From NCBI GenBank assembly GCA_029262675.1, contig JAJCYW010000015.1, forward strand, positions 1 through 64,000: a DNA stretch of 64,000 nucleotides, written 5' to 3'. Positions 36,997-45,300 of this stretch are shown here, one piece after another (the first letter of the stretch is position 1; the number at the start of each line of letters is the position of its first letter). The notes under the pieces were generated by a model. That model was not told the DNA's origin, ran no database searches, and worked only from the letters and a program-made list of their open reading frames with translations. The position numbers were made by a program, and so were the translations under genes. The stretch is from Chloroflexota bacterium (lineage in GTDB: Bacteria; Chloroflexota; Dehalococcoidia; DSTF01; RBG-16-68-14).

Positions 36997-37578
36997 CTAA
37001 CGCCGCGCCTTGGTCTTCGGCTTGGCCTTCGCCTTTGGCTTGGCCTTGGCTTTCGCCTTCGCCTTGACCTTTGCCTTGGCCTTCGGCTTTGGCTTGGGCG
37101 CGGCAGGTCGGACGGCTTTGGTCTGACCGACTGCGACGAGGTAGCCGTCCGGGTCGTACATGCTAAACTCCCGCATGCCGTAGTCCATGTTCATGATCGG
37201 CTGGGAGATCTTGGCCTTCTTGCGCTTCGCCGACTCGAACAGGCCGTCGATCTTCTTGTCGACGCGGAAGTAGAACGAGACGACCTTCTGGGCCTTACGG
37301 GCCGACATGGCGGTGGTGACGGCAGCCGGAGCTTTCTTGCCCGTCATGATGTCCGAGCCATCGCCGATCATGAGCGCGACGCCGTCCGGGCTGCCGGCGT
37401 TCATGCGGACGAAGGACGGCTTCTTCTTGTTCGGCATTGCCATCTCGACCTGCAAGCCGAGAATGCGCTTGTACCAGGTCACGGAACGGGCGACGTTCTT
37501 GACGCGGATGTACGGGTCGGTGAACAGGACCTTACTCGTGCTGGGCTTTCGCTTTGCTGGTTTCTTCGCTGGCGCCAT
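36997..37578 (-). CDS. Glyoxalase/VOC-fold protein with Lys/Ala-rich tail
   Basis: 193 aa from the ATG at 37578 with GGAGGAG just upstream. An N-terminal basic stretch (MAPAKKPAKRKPSTSK) precedes one VOC domain (about 17-147). That domain has DPYIRVKNVARSVTWYKRIL, GLQVEMAM and FSMYDPDGYLVAVGQT; the last holds the Asp-Pro-Asp-Gly of this superfamily. The tail of about 40 residues is almost only Lys, Ala and Pro, like histone H1 or polyamine-like DNA-binding tails. It may bring the VOC domain to DNA or RNA. Metal ligands are not all evident. Confidence 0.8.
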   Translation of the reverse strand: MAPAKKPAKRKPSTSKVLFTDPYIRVKNVARSVTWYKRILGLQVEMAMPNKKKPSFVRMNAGSPDGVALMIGDGSDIMTGKKAPAAVTTAMSARKAQKVVSFYFRVDKKIDGLFESAKRKKAKISQPIMNMDYGMREFSMYDPDGYLVAVGQTKAVRPAAPKPKPKAKAKVKAKAKAKAKPKAKAKPKTKARR

Positions 37579-37733
37579 AACTCCTCCTCTAATAGTCCAT
37601 GGTTTGACGCGATCTATAACACACACAACGGCGGAGGCCAAGGAGTTTCTTGGCCGGGCAGGCGGACTCTTGTGATACAATCCGCGTGCCCAATTGCACA
37701 ACGTGATCGCGGTGAACAGATTGGAGTGTAGAG

Positions 37734-39365
37734 ATGCCTGATTCCCAGTTCGCGCAGGTCGGTGAAGCGTGGATCGCGGCGGTGCTGGAACAGCGGCCGG
37801 AAGCCGCAACGCGCCTGGGCTTCCACCAGCACGACGGCCTGCTGGGCGATCGCAGCCGCGGCTCGGTCGAAGGCTGGGCGAAGCGGCTGCACGGCTTCTT
37901 GCGCGACCTGGACGGCATCGACGCGGCCGGGCTGGAGCGGCGCGAGCGGGCCGACTACGAGTTGCTGTGCCGCCGCATCCAATGGGAGTTGGTGACGATC
38001 GAAGACCTCGAGACGTGGCGGCGTTCGCCGGGCGGCTATCTCGGCGCTATCGGCGGCGGCTGCAACGGGCTGATCATCCGCGACTTCGCGCCTCTTGAAG
38101 AGCGCATCGAGAGCCTGGCATCGCGGCTGCGGCAGGTGCCCGGCGTGCTGGAGCAGGCGAAGGCGAATCTGGACGACTGCCCGCGGGTGCACGTCGAGAC
38201 GGCGGTCGAGCAGGCGGCCGGGCTGGGGATCCTCTTCCAACGGGACCTGCCGGCGGCGGCGGGCGCCGCGTCGTCCGCGCTGCTGGAGCAGTTCGGCGAG
38301 GCGAACGAGGCGGCGACGAACGCAATGTCAGCGTTCGGGGAGTGGCTGACGGACGAGCTGCTGCCGCGCTCGGACGGCGACTATCGCTACGGGACGGAGC
38401 GCTTCGGAAAGCTGCTGTCGCTGGCGGACTTCGTCGACCGGCCGCTGGACGAGTTGGAGCGCCGCGGCCGCGACGACCTGCAATCGACGCAGGTGCGGCT
38501 GGCGGACCTGGCCGGGCAGATCGACGGTACGAAGTCGCCGGCGGAGGTCGTCGACGCGATTTCGCGCGAGCACCCGGCGGCGGAGCGGCTGATCCCGGAC
38601 ACCGCCGACCTGCTGGAGGAGCTGCGCCAGTTTTCGCTAGATCGCGGGATGGGGTCGATGCCGACGGAGGTGCGGATCGAGGTGACGGAGACACCGACGT
38701 TCAGCCGCAGCACAGTGCAGGCGGCCTGCAGCACGCCCGGTCGCTTCGAGGAGAACGCGCAGGAAGGGTACTACTACGTGACGCCCCCCGACCCGGCATG
38801 GCCGGCGGAGCGGACGGAAGCGTACATGAAGTTCTTCAATAAGTACAGCCTGCCGGGCATCACGGCGCACGAGGCCTACCCCGGCCACTACACGCACATC
38901 TCCTGGCTGCGACAATCGCCGGAGCGGCTGCCGCACTTCCTGCTGACGACGACGGCCATCGAGGGCTGGGCGCACTATATCGAGCAGGTGTTGGTCGAGG
39001 CCGGGTACGGAGACGGTGACCCGCGTTACGAGATCATGCAGCTTCGCGAGGCGCTGCTGCGGCTGTGCCGCTACATCGTTTCCTTTGGCCTGCACACACA
39101 AGATTGGAGCATCGACGAGGGCATCGCGTTCTTCGAGCGGGAGGGCTACGCGACGCGGCCGATCGCGGAGCGGGAGACGCGGCGCGGGGTGATGGGGCCA
39201 CAGTATTACGCCTATACGCTGGGCAAGCACGAGATCCTGGAGCTGCGCGAGAAGCTGAAGGCGAAGCAAGGCGCGGACTACGACCAGCTCGCCTTTCACG
39301 ATGCGTTCATGAAGCTGCCGTACCCGGTGTCGGTGATCGAATCGATGCTGCTGGGCGAGACATAG
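37734..39365 (+). CDS. DUF885 family protein (putative zinc carboxypeptidase-like hydrolase)
   Basis: 543 aa, usual length for DUF885. The metal-site motif is LPGITAHEAYPGHYTHISWL, an HEx-x-x-x-H arrangement conserved in the family, followed by the Glu-bearing AIEGWAHYIEQVLVEAGYG and the C-terminal GPQYYAYTLGKHEILELR. It has no signal peptide, so it is cytosolic. GGAG lies 9 bases before the ATG. Family members act on peptides or amides, but most are uncharacterised. Confidence 0.9.
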   Translation: MPDSQFAQVGEAWIAAVLEQRPEAATRLGFHQHDGLLGDRSRGSVEGWAKRLHGFLRDLDGIDAAGLERRERADYELLCRRIQWELVTIEDLETWRRSPGGYLGAIGGGCNGLIIRDFAPLEERIESLASRLRQVPGVLEQAKANLDDCPRVHVETAVEQAAGLGILFQRDLPAAAGAASSALLEQFGEANEAATNAMSAFGEWLTDELLPRSDGDYRYGTERFGKLLSLADFVDRPLDELERRGRDDLQSTQVRLADLAGQIDGTKSPAEVVDAISREHPAAERLIPDTADLLEELRQFSLDRGMGSMPTEVRIEVTETPTFSRSTVQAACSTPGRFEENAQEGYYYVTPPDPAWPAERTEAYMKFFNKYSLPGITAHEAYPGHYTHISWLRQSPERLPHFLLTTTAIEGWAHYIEQVLVEAGYGDGDPRYEIMQLREALLRLCRYIVSFGLHTQDWSIDEGIAFFEREGYATRPIAERETRRGVMGPQYYAYTLGKHEILELREKLKAKQGADYDQLAFHDAFMKLPYPVSVIESMLLGET

Positions 39366-39388
39366 CGCCCCGTCGGACTGCTACGATT

Positions 39389-39500
39389 ACGGCTGCCGCT
39401 TCGCGGCAGCTTGCAGTCGCCGCAGGCGACTGCGGCTGGTAGCATGACGGCTGCCGCTTCGCGGCAGCTTGCGGTCGCCGTAGGCGACTGCGGCTGGTAG
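39389..39500. repeat. Two tandem copies of a 54-bp double-hairpin element
   Basis: Copies at 39389-39442 and 39447-39500 differ at few positions. Each holds two stems: GCTGCCGC ttc GCGGCAGC, and GCAGTCGCC gca GGCGACTGC. In copy two the second stem is GCGGTCGCC gta GGCGACTGC, a change that keeps most pairing. Located right after the DUF885 stop codon. Confidence 0.85.
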
Positions 39501-39574
39501 GACAAAGACGGCTGCGTGGCAACGGCCGTCAGGGCGTCGGAGGATTAGATGAAGGGCGAGTAGGAGAAGCGTTT

Positions 39575-40525
39575 ATGGCAGAGATCACACATCGACAGGT
39601 CAAGACGAACGGTATCAACGTGCATGTCGCGGAGGCCGGCGAGGGGCCGGTCGTTTTGCTCCTGCACGGCTTCCCGGAATCGTGGTACTCCTGGCGGCAC
39701 CAGCTCCCCGCGCTGGCCGACGCAGGCTACCACGCGATCGCGCCGGACATCCGGGGCTACGGGCAATCAGATGCGCCGGAGGCTATCGAGGCCTACAGCA
39801 TGAAGGAGCTGACGGCCGACGCGATCGGCATCCTCGACGACGCCGGCGCGGAGACCGCCGTCGTGGTCGGACACGACTGGGGCGCGCCGATGGCCTGGAC
39901 GTCCGCGCTGCTCTACCCGGAGCGCGTGCGCGCCGTCGGAGGGCTGAGCGTGCCGTTCACGCCGCGTTCGCCCGCGCCGCCGATCCAAATCATGAAGCAG
40001 ATGTTCGGCGATTACTTCTTCTACATCATCTACTTCCAGGAACCCGGCGTCGCCGAGGCGGAGTTGGAGGCAGACGTGCGGCGCTCCATGCGGATCTTTA
40101 TGCATGCGGCGTCCGGCCAGGCGCCGGAAGGCGCCATGCTGTCGGAGAAGAAGAACACAGCCAAGCTCTTCGAGGGGATGCCGGAGCCAGAGGTTCCTTC
40201 GCCGTGGCTGTCGGAAGCGGACCTGGACTTCTACACCTCGGAGTTCGAGCGCACGGGGTTCCGCGGCGGGCTGAACCGATACCGCAACATGGACCGAGAC
40301 TGGGAGGAGCTGCCCGAGCTGGCGGGCCGCAAGATCGAACAGCCGGCGCTATTCATCGCAGGTGAGAAGGACCCTGTAGTACGGTTCACTACGACGGCCG
40401 CGATGAAGGAGCACGTGACCGACCTGCGCGTGCTGGACGTTATACCGGGCGTCGGCCACTGGACGCAGCAAGAGGCGGCGGATGAGGTGAACGCGAAACT
40501 GATCGAGTTTCTGGGCGGCCTCTAG
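39575..40525 (+). CDS. Epoxide hydrolase-like alpha/beta hydrolase
   Basis: 316 aa. HGFPESWYSWRHQLPALAD is the oxyanion segment of soluble epoxide hydrolases. VVVGHDWGAPMAW carries the nucleophilic Asp, which is the mark of the sEH/haloalkane dehalogenase branch rather than esterases. FIAGEKDPVVRF gives the acid region and IPGVGHWTQQEAADEV the catalytic His. A helical cap (about 140-235) contains Tyr residues that can polarise the epoxide. The next gene starts 3 bases after the stop, so the two are probably one operon. Confidence 0.9.
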   Translation: MAEITHRQVKTNGINVHVAEAGEGPVVLLLHGFPESWYSWRHQLPALADAGYHAIAPDIRGYGQSDAPEAIEAYSMKELTADAIGILDDAGAETAVVVGHDWGAPMAWTSALLYPERVRAVGGLSVPFTPRSPAPPIQIMKQMFGDYFFYIIYFQEPGVAEAELEADVRRSMRIFMHAASGQAPEGAMLSEKKNTAKLFEGMPEPEVPSPWLSEADLDFYTSEFERTGFRGGLNRYRNMDRDWEELPELAGRKIEQPALFIAGEKDPVVRFTTTAAMKEHVTDLRVLDVIPGVGHWTQQEAADEVNAKLIEFLGGL

Positions 40526-40527
40526 CC

Positions 40528-41547
40528 GTGCGCGCTGCTGTGATGCGGGGCAACGAGCTCGTCGTCGACGAGATCGACGAGCCGAAGCCCGGGCCGGGCC
40601 AGGTGCTTGTGGAGACGCTGGCCTGTGGGATCTGCGGCTCCGACCTTCACTTTCTGAATCACGCCGGCAAGATGGGCGCTATGGCGGATGTGCTAGGCAG
40701 CCGCTACGACCCGGCGCGCGACCTGGTAATGGGCCACGAGTTCTGCGCGCGCGTCGTCAACGTTGGCGACGGAGTGAGCGAGGTGGCGGCGGGCGACATA
40801 GTGGTTTCGATGCCGGCCGTCGCGACCGCGGACGGTATGGCCGCCGTCGGCTACTCGCACGTCTACGGCGGCGGCTACGCGGAGAGGATGCTGCTGATGG
40901 CGGCGCTCTGTCTGAAGGTGCCGGACGGGCTGGACCCGGTGCTGGCTGCGCTGACGGAGCCGATGGCCGTCGGGCGGCACGCGGTCAACCTCTCCGGCAT
41001 CGCGGAAGGCGAGGGCGCGGTCGTCCACGGCTGCGGGCCGATCGGCCTAGCGATCGTCGGCGCGCTCTCGATTGCCGGTATCGGCCCGGTCGTCGCGGCC
41101 GACTTCTCCGCGGCGCGTCGCGATCTCGCTCGCAAGTTTGGTGCGACGGAGGCCGTTGAGCCGAAGCGGGAGTCAGCGGTCGGGGCCTGGCGGCGGTTGG
41201 GCGGCGGCGACAGTTTTGTGACGTTCGAGGCGGTTGGCGTGCCGGGCATGATCGACCAGGCTATGCGGGAGGCGCCACGCGGGGGCCGGGTTCTGGTGGC
41301 GGGCGTCTGTATGGAGCCGGACACGATCTCGCCCCTGGCCGGCATTCGCAACGAGCTGACGGTGCGGTTCTCGCTGGGCTACACGCCGGACGAGTTCCGC
41401 GAGACGCTGGAGTTGATCGCCGCGGGGACAATCGACGCCGGGAGCATGGTGACCGGTCGGGTGGGCCTGGACGGCGTGGCAGGTGCGTTCGCGGCGCTCG
41501 CCAACCCGGACGAACACGTCAAGATCATGGTTACGCCTAACGGGTGA
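40528..41547 (+). CDS. Zinc-dependent alcohol dehydrogenase family protein
   Basis: 339 aa medium-chain dehydrogenase/reductase from a GTG. The catalytic zinc site is in LACGICGSDLHFLNHAGKMG and LVMGHEFCARVV. The cysteine-rich structural zinc lobe of classical ADHs is missing. The Rossmann part is VVHGCGPIGLAIVGALSIAG. Directly behind an epoxide hydrolase gene, it could oxidise the diol or alcohol product; that link is inference from spacing. Confidence 0.88.
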   Translation: MRAAVMRGNELVVDEIDEPKPGPGQVLVETLACGICGSDLHFLNHAGKMGAMADVLGSRYDPARDLVMGHEFCARVVNVGDGVSEVAAGDIVVSMPAVATADGMAAVGYSHVYGGGYAERMLLMAALCLKVPDGLDPVLAALTEPMAVGRHAVNLSGIAEGEGAVVHGCGPIGLAIVGALSIAGIGPVVAADFSAARRDLARKFGATEAVEPKRESAVGAWRRLGGGDSFVTFEAVGVPGMIDQAMREAPRGGRVLVAGVCMEPDTISPLAGIRNELTVRFSLGYTPDEFRETLELIAAGTIDAGSMVTGRVGLDGVAGAFAALANPDEHVKIMVTPNG

Positions 41548-41561
41548 CGTCCCGTCACCTT

Positions 41562-42398
41562 CTAGTCAAACAGCGGGGCGAGGACGAGCCTGCCGCCGAT
41601 CGCAATCAGGCCGACGGCGAGCAGTCGCGTGATCGTCTCGTTGCTGAGACGTCGCGAAGCGTGGGCGCCGGTCTGGGCGCCGGCGATCGCGCCGACGGCG
41701 AGGAGCGCCGCGCGGACGAGCTCGGTCTGCATCAGCTCGCCGTTGGCTGCGTGGACGGCCGTGCCGGTGGCGGCCATGAAGATCAGCATGAACTGCGACG
41801 TGGCGACGGAGATATCGAACGGGATGCGGAGGACGGTGGCCATCATCGGCACCTGGATGATGCCGCCGCCGACGCCGAACATCGTCGCGATGAAGCCGGA
41901 AGCGGCGCTGAGGCCGAGGCCGGGGCGGACGTCGTAGCTGTAGCGTGAGACGGCGCCGTCGCCGCGGTCGACGGTGCGCGTGATGATGGCTCGGCCGCCG
42001 CGCAGCGGCTCGCGGATGCCGCTGGCGCCTCGCGAGATGCCGAGCGTGACGCCGGCGGCTAACGCTATCAGGAGGACGCCAAACGCCATATCGAACCAGC
42101 TACGCGGGAGGTAGCGGACGGCGTAGGCGCCGCCGAACGACGCCGGAATGGTGGCAAGAGCGAACGTGAGGCCGGTGCGGTAATCGATTAGTTTCCGGCG
42201 TGCGTAGGCGGTGGCGCCGGAGACGGCCGTGGCGAGGATGACGACGAGCGAGATGGCCGTGATGGTCTTCTGCGAATCGTCCGGGAAGAGGATCAGGAGC
42301 GCTGGCACGAGGACGAAGCCGCCGCCTGCTCCGATCATAGTGCCGTAGGCGCCAACGGCGAAGCCTAGGGCGACGAGGAGGAGGTCGGCCCAGTCCAC
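41562..42398 (-). CDS. TauE/SafE family sulfite exporter-like membrane protein
   Basis: 278 aa with about eight helices and the two family repeats: GFAVGAYGTMIGAGGGFVLV near the N-terminus and GFIATMFGVGGGIIQVPMMA in the middle. Members export or import small sulfonates, sulfite or sulfoacetate; the actual substrate here is unknown. It converges with the alcohol dehydrogenase gene, with only 14 bases between stops. Confidence 0.9.
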   Translation of the reverse strand: MDWADLLLVALGFAVGAYGTMIGAGGGFVLVPALLILFPDDSQKTITAISLVVILATAVSGATAYARRKLIDYRTGLTFALATIPASFGGAYAVRYLPRSWFDMAFGVLLIALAAGVTLGISRGASGIREPLRGGRAIITRTVDRGDGAVSRYSYDVRPGLGLSAASGFIATMFGVGGGIIQVPMMATVLRIPFDISVATSQFMLIFMAATGTAVHAANGELMQTELVRAALLAVGAIAGAQTGAHASRRLSNETITRLLAVGLIAIGGRLVLAPLFD

Positions 42399-42480
42399 TA
42401 CTTCTCGACGGGGTGACTGCGCGCGGGAGGCGTGTGCGCCGGTGGCACCATCACCCTGCCACTCTACGTGAGGGCCTGCG

Positions 42481-42604
42481 CGCTGTCTAGCGCCGGGACG
42501 CGGGGTAGTGTGGTGACCGCCGATCGAGATCGACGGCAGGATGGCTGTGTGGTGGGGAAGCGACGCTGTGCGCGTGGACGCTGTCTAACGCCGGGATGCG
42601 GCGA
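42481..42604. repeat. Duplicated 3' end of the exonuclease gene
   Basis: The end of the exonuclease gene (ASRR-stop, about 42579-42604) is repeated at 42481-42506, where the minus strand again encodes ASRR-stop, 98 bases beyond the real stop codon. The gap 42399-42584 otherwise contains no gene. Confidence 0.7.
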
Positions 42605-43457
42605 GGGCCTGCGCTCGCTCCAACAGCCAGGGCGCGCGCAGGTAGGCGGCCGTCTCCGCGAGCGACGGTGCGGGCTGACGCCAGCGCAACTCGTCGAGGT
42701 CTGAGAATACGGGAGCGTCCGTGCGTAAGGTGGCGAGTTGCTTGAAGAGGGCGGCCAGTTCGCGGTTCTCCGCTAGCGTGGCGGCGAGGCGGGCCGCGCT
42801 GCGGACGGTCACCTGCCATTCGTCCGGGTCGTCGGGTATCGAATCGATGTCGCCGTAGCAGGCGAGCAGGGCGGCGGCGGATTTGGCGCCCCAGCCCGCG
42901 AGGCCGGGGAAGCCGTCTGCGCTGTCGCCGACGAGGGCCAGGTAGTCCGGGATCGACGCCGGTGGCACGCCGAACTTCTCGATTACGCCGGCCTCGTCGA
43001 AAAGCTGGCGCTTGCGGCGGTCGAACTGGACGACGTGGGTGCCGATGACGGACTGGGCGAGGTCCTTGTCCGGCGTGCAGATGATGACCCGCTCAGCCTG
43101 CGGGGCGGCCTTGGCGGCGGCGGAGGCGAGCGCGTCGTCGGCCTCGAAGTCGTCCATGGCCCAGACGACGATGCCGAGCGCGCGGAGGCCGTCCTCGAGG
43201 ATAGGAAACTGGGCGAGCAACTCGGGTTCGGTGCCTTCGCCGGTCTTGTAGCCGGGCCAGAGGTCGTTGCGGAACGAGGCGATGGCGTGGTCCGTGGCGA
43301 CGCCCATGTGCGTCGCGCCCTCTTCCAGCATCGTCAGCAGCGAGCCGAGGACGCCGCGCACTGCTGCGATCTGGGTGCCGTTCGCAGCTTGGGACGGCGG
43401 CACGGCGAAGTGGTGACGGAAGAGCTCGTAGGTGCCGTCGACGAGGTGGACGTTCAC
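42585..43457 (-). CDS. Stand-alone 5'-3' exonuclease / flap endonuclease (Pol I N-domain type)
   Basis: 290 aa from the GTG at 43457 (ATG at 43478 is an alternative). The FEN fold begins VHLVDGTYELFRHHFAVPPS. Metal-site Asp residues lie in MDDFEADDALASAAAKA and CTPDKDLAQSVIG. The helix-3-turn-helix is LVGDSADGFPGLAGWGAKSA. No polymerase domain follows. It would trim RNA primers or flaps or act in repair. Confidence 0.9.
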   Translation of the reverse strand: MNVHLVDGTYELFRHHFAVPPSQAANGTQIAAVRGVLGSLLTMLEEGATHMGVATDHAIASFRNDLWPGYKTGEGTEPELLAQFPILEDGLRALGIVVWAMDDFEADDALASAAAKAAPQAERVIICTPDKDLAQSVIGTHVVQFDRRKRQLFDEAGVIEKFGVPPASIPDYLALVGDSADGFPGLAGWGAKSAAALLACYGDIDSIPDDPDEWQVTVRSAARLAATLAENRELAALFKQLATLRTDAPVFSDLDELRWRQPAPSLAETAAYLRAPWLLERAQALAASRR

Positions 43458-43567
43458 GCGGATAGAGTAGCACGCCATCCCAGTCCGTCCGCCATCGTGC
43501 TGCGATTCTAGTAGACTGCGGCGCGGATGGTGTTCCAGCGACGAGAGCAAGGGCCATACGGCCCTAG

Positions 43568-43597
43568 TTGACACGACAGACGGCCCACACTTACACT
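43568..43597 (+). promoter_or_regulatory. Predicted promoter of the BBE-type oxidoreductase
   Basis: TTGACA (43568-43573), 18-bp spacer and TACACT (43592-43597), giving a leader of about 90 bases. Sequence match only. Confidence 0.4.
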
Positions 43598-43694
43598 GGT
43601 CATATCGGTGAGCCCCGCAAAGCCTACGGGCAACGCGGCTGGGCTGTTCCAACAATCAATTCCAACCGAGCAAGCAGAAAGAAAGGACATAGTA

Positions 43695-45119
43695 ATGGCT
43701 GGCGTTCAGATAAGCACGGGTTCCGGAGCTATCAACACTGTAGATGACGAGGCGATCAGCGCTCTGGCGTCTGGGCTAGATGGCAAGCTGATCCAGCAGG
43801 GGGATGCTACGTACGACGAGGTGCGTCAGATCTGGAACGCGATGATCGATAGGCGGCCCGCTCTCATCGTGCAGTGCGCGTCAACGTCCGACGTGGTCGC
43901 GGCGGTGAACTTTGGGCGCGAGCACAGTCTGCTCACTGCCGTGCGGGGCGCGGGACACAATATCGCGGGTAACGCCGTCTGCGAAGGCGGCCTCATGATC
44001 GACCTGTCCGAGATGAAGCAGGTGAACGTAGACGTCGCCAATCGGCGAGCGACGGCTGAGGGCGGCGCGACGCTGGGCGACTTCGATGCCGCAACACTAC
44101 CCCACGGGTTGGCGACACCGACGGGCATCAACTCGACCACCGGCATCGCGGGCCTAACGCTCGGCGGTGGCTTCGGCTGGCTCAGCCGCAAGTACGGCAT
44201 GACAGTCGACAACCTGGTCTCGGCCGATGTCGTCACCGCGGACGGCTCGCAGCTGCACGCCAGCGAGGACGAGAACTCCGACCTCTTCTGGGCGATCCGC
44301 GGCGGGAGTGGCAACTTTGGCGTCGTGACGCAGTTCGAGTTCCAACTCCACCAGGTGGGGCCTGACCTCCTCAGCGGTCTGATTGTGTTCCCACAGTCGC
44401 AGGCCAAGGATGTGCTGAAGAAGTACGCTGCGTTCTCTCGTTCGATGCCGGAGGAACTGAACATCTGGGTCGTCATGCGCAAGGCGCCCCCGCTCCCGTT
44501 CCTGCCGGAGGACGTGCATGGTACGGACGTGATCGTCCTTGCCCTCTGCTACGCGGGCGATCCTGCCGACGGCGAAGCGCTCGTGGAGCCGCTCAAGTCG
44601 TTCGGAGAGCCTGTTGGCGTCCATGTCGGGGTGCAACCGTTCACGGCATGGCAGCAGGCCTTCGATCCGCTGCTGGCGCCGGGCATGCGCAACTACTGGA
44701 AGTCGCACAACTTTACCGAGATCAGCGATGGCTTAATCGACGCGGTTGTCGAAAGGGCTGGAGAGCTTCCCTCTCCCCACACTGAGATCTTCTTCGGCGC
44801 GCTCGGTGGCGCGACGTCGCGGCCGGCACCAGACGCGATGGCCTACCCGCATCGCGACGCCAACTACGTGATGAACGTACACGGACGCTGGGAGACAGCC
44901 GACGAGGACGCCGGGGGTATCGCGTGGTCGCGCGAGGTCTTCGAAGCGACGAAGCCGTTCGCATCCTCAGGGGTGTACGTCAACTTCATCACGGAGGAAG
45001 AGGGTGACGCCCGGATTGCGTCCGCGTATGGTGTGAACCAGACGCGGCTGGCGGAGCTGAAGAAGAAGTACGACCCGAACAACTTCTTCCGGCTGAACCA
45101 GAACATTCAGCCTGCGTAG
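43695..45119 (+). CDS. FAD-dependent oxidoreductase, berberine-bridge-enzyme-like
   Basis: 474 aa from the ATG at 43695, AAAGGA 9 bases upstream. The PCMH-type FAD domain has LLTAVRGAGHNIAGNAVCEG, whose His is the usual covalent FAD anchor, then the Gly-rich LTLGGGFGWLSRKYGMTVDN. The C-terminal BBE segment is KKYDPNNFFRLNQNIQP. No signal peptide. Such enzymes oxidise sugars, lactols or other alcohols with O2 or an acceptor; the substrate is not predictable. Confidence 0.92.
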   Translation: MAGVQISTGSGAINTVDDEAISALASGLDGKLIQQGDATYDEVRQIWNAMIDRRPALIVQCASTSDVVAAVNFGREHSLLTAVRGAGHNIAGNAVCEGGLMIDLSEMKQVNVDVANRRATAEGGATLGDFDAATLPHGLATPTGINSTTGIAGLTLGGGFGWLSRKYGMTVDNLVSADVVTADGSQLHASEDENSDLFWAIRGGSGNFGVVTQFEFQLHQVGPDLLSGLIVFPQSQAKDVLKKYAAFSRSMPEELNIWVVMRKAPPLPFLPEDVHGTDVIVLALCYAGDPADGEALVEPLKSFGEPVGVHVGVQPFTAWQQAFDPLLAPGMRNYWKSHNFTEISDGLIDAVVERAGELPSPHTEIFFGALGGATSRPAPDAMAYPHRDANYVMNVHGRWETADEDAGGIAWSREVFEATKPFASSGVYVNFITEEEGDARIASAYGVNQTRLAELKKKYDPNNFFRLNQNIQPA

Positions 45120-45300
45120 GGCTGCCCTTCGGGCAGCTTCGAGTTCCGCTTCGCGGAACTCGGGCTGGTATTCGAGTGCACTGCGCTCGGGCGCCCTTCG
45201 GGCAGCTTCGAGTTCCGCTTCGCGGAACTCGGGCCGGTATTCGAGCGCACTGCGATCGGGTGCCCTTCGGGCAGCTTCGAGTGCACTGCGCTCGGGCGCC
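45120..45300. repeat. Hairpin-repeat cluster between convergent genes
   Basis: About 180 bases made of two near copies plus a partial third of a unit. The unit has GCCC ttc GGGC, GAGTTCCGC ttc GCGGAACTC and GAGTGCACTGCGCTC-like stems. The GAGTTCCGC stem is the same family as the palindromes at 126 and 1250-1513. The last unit runs into the stop codon of the next gene. Confidence 0.85.
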
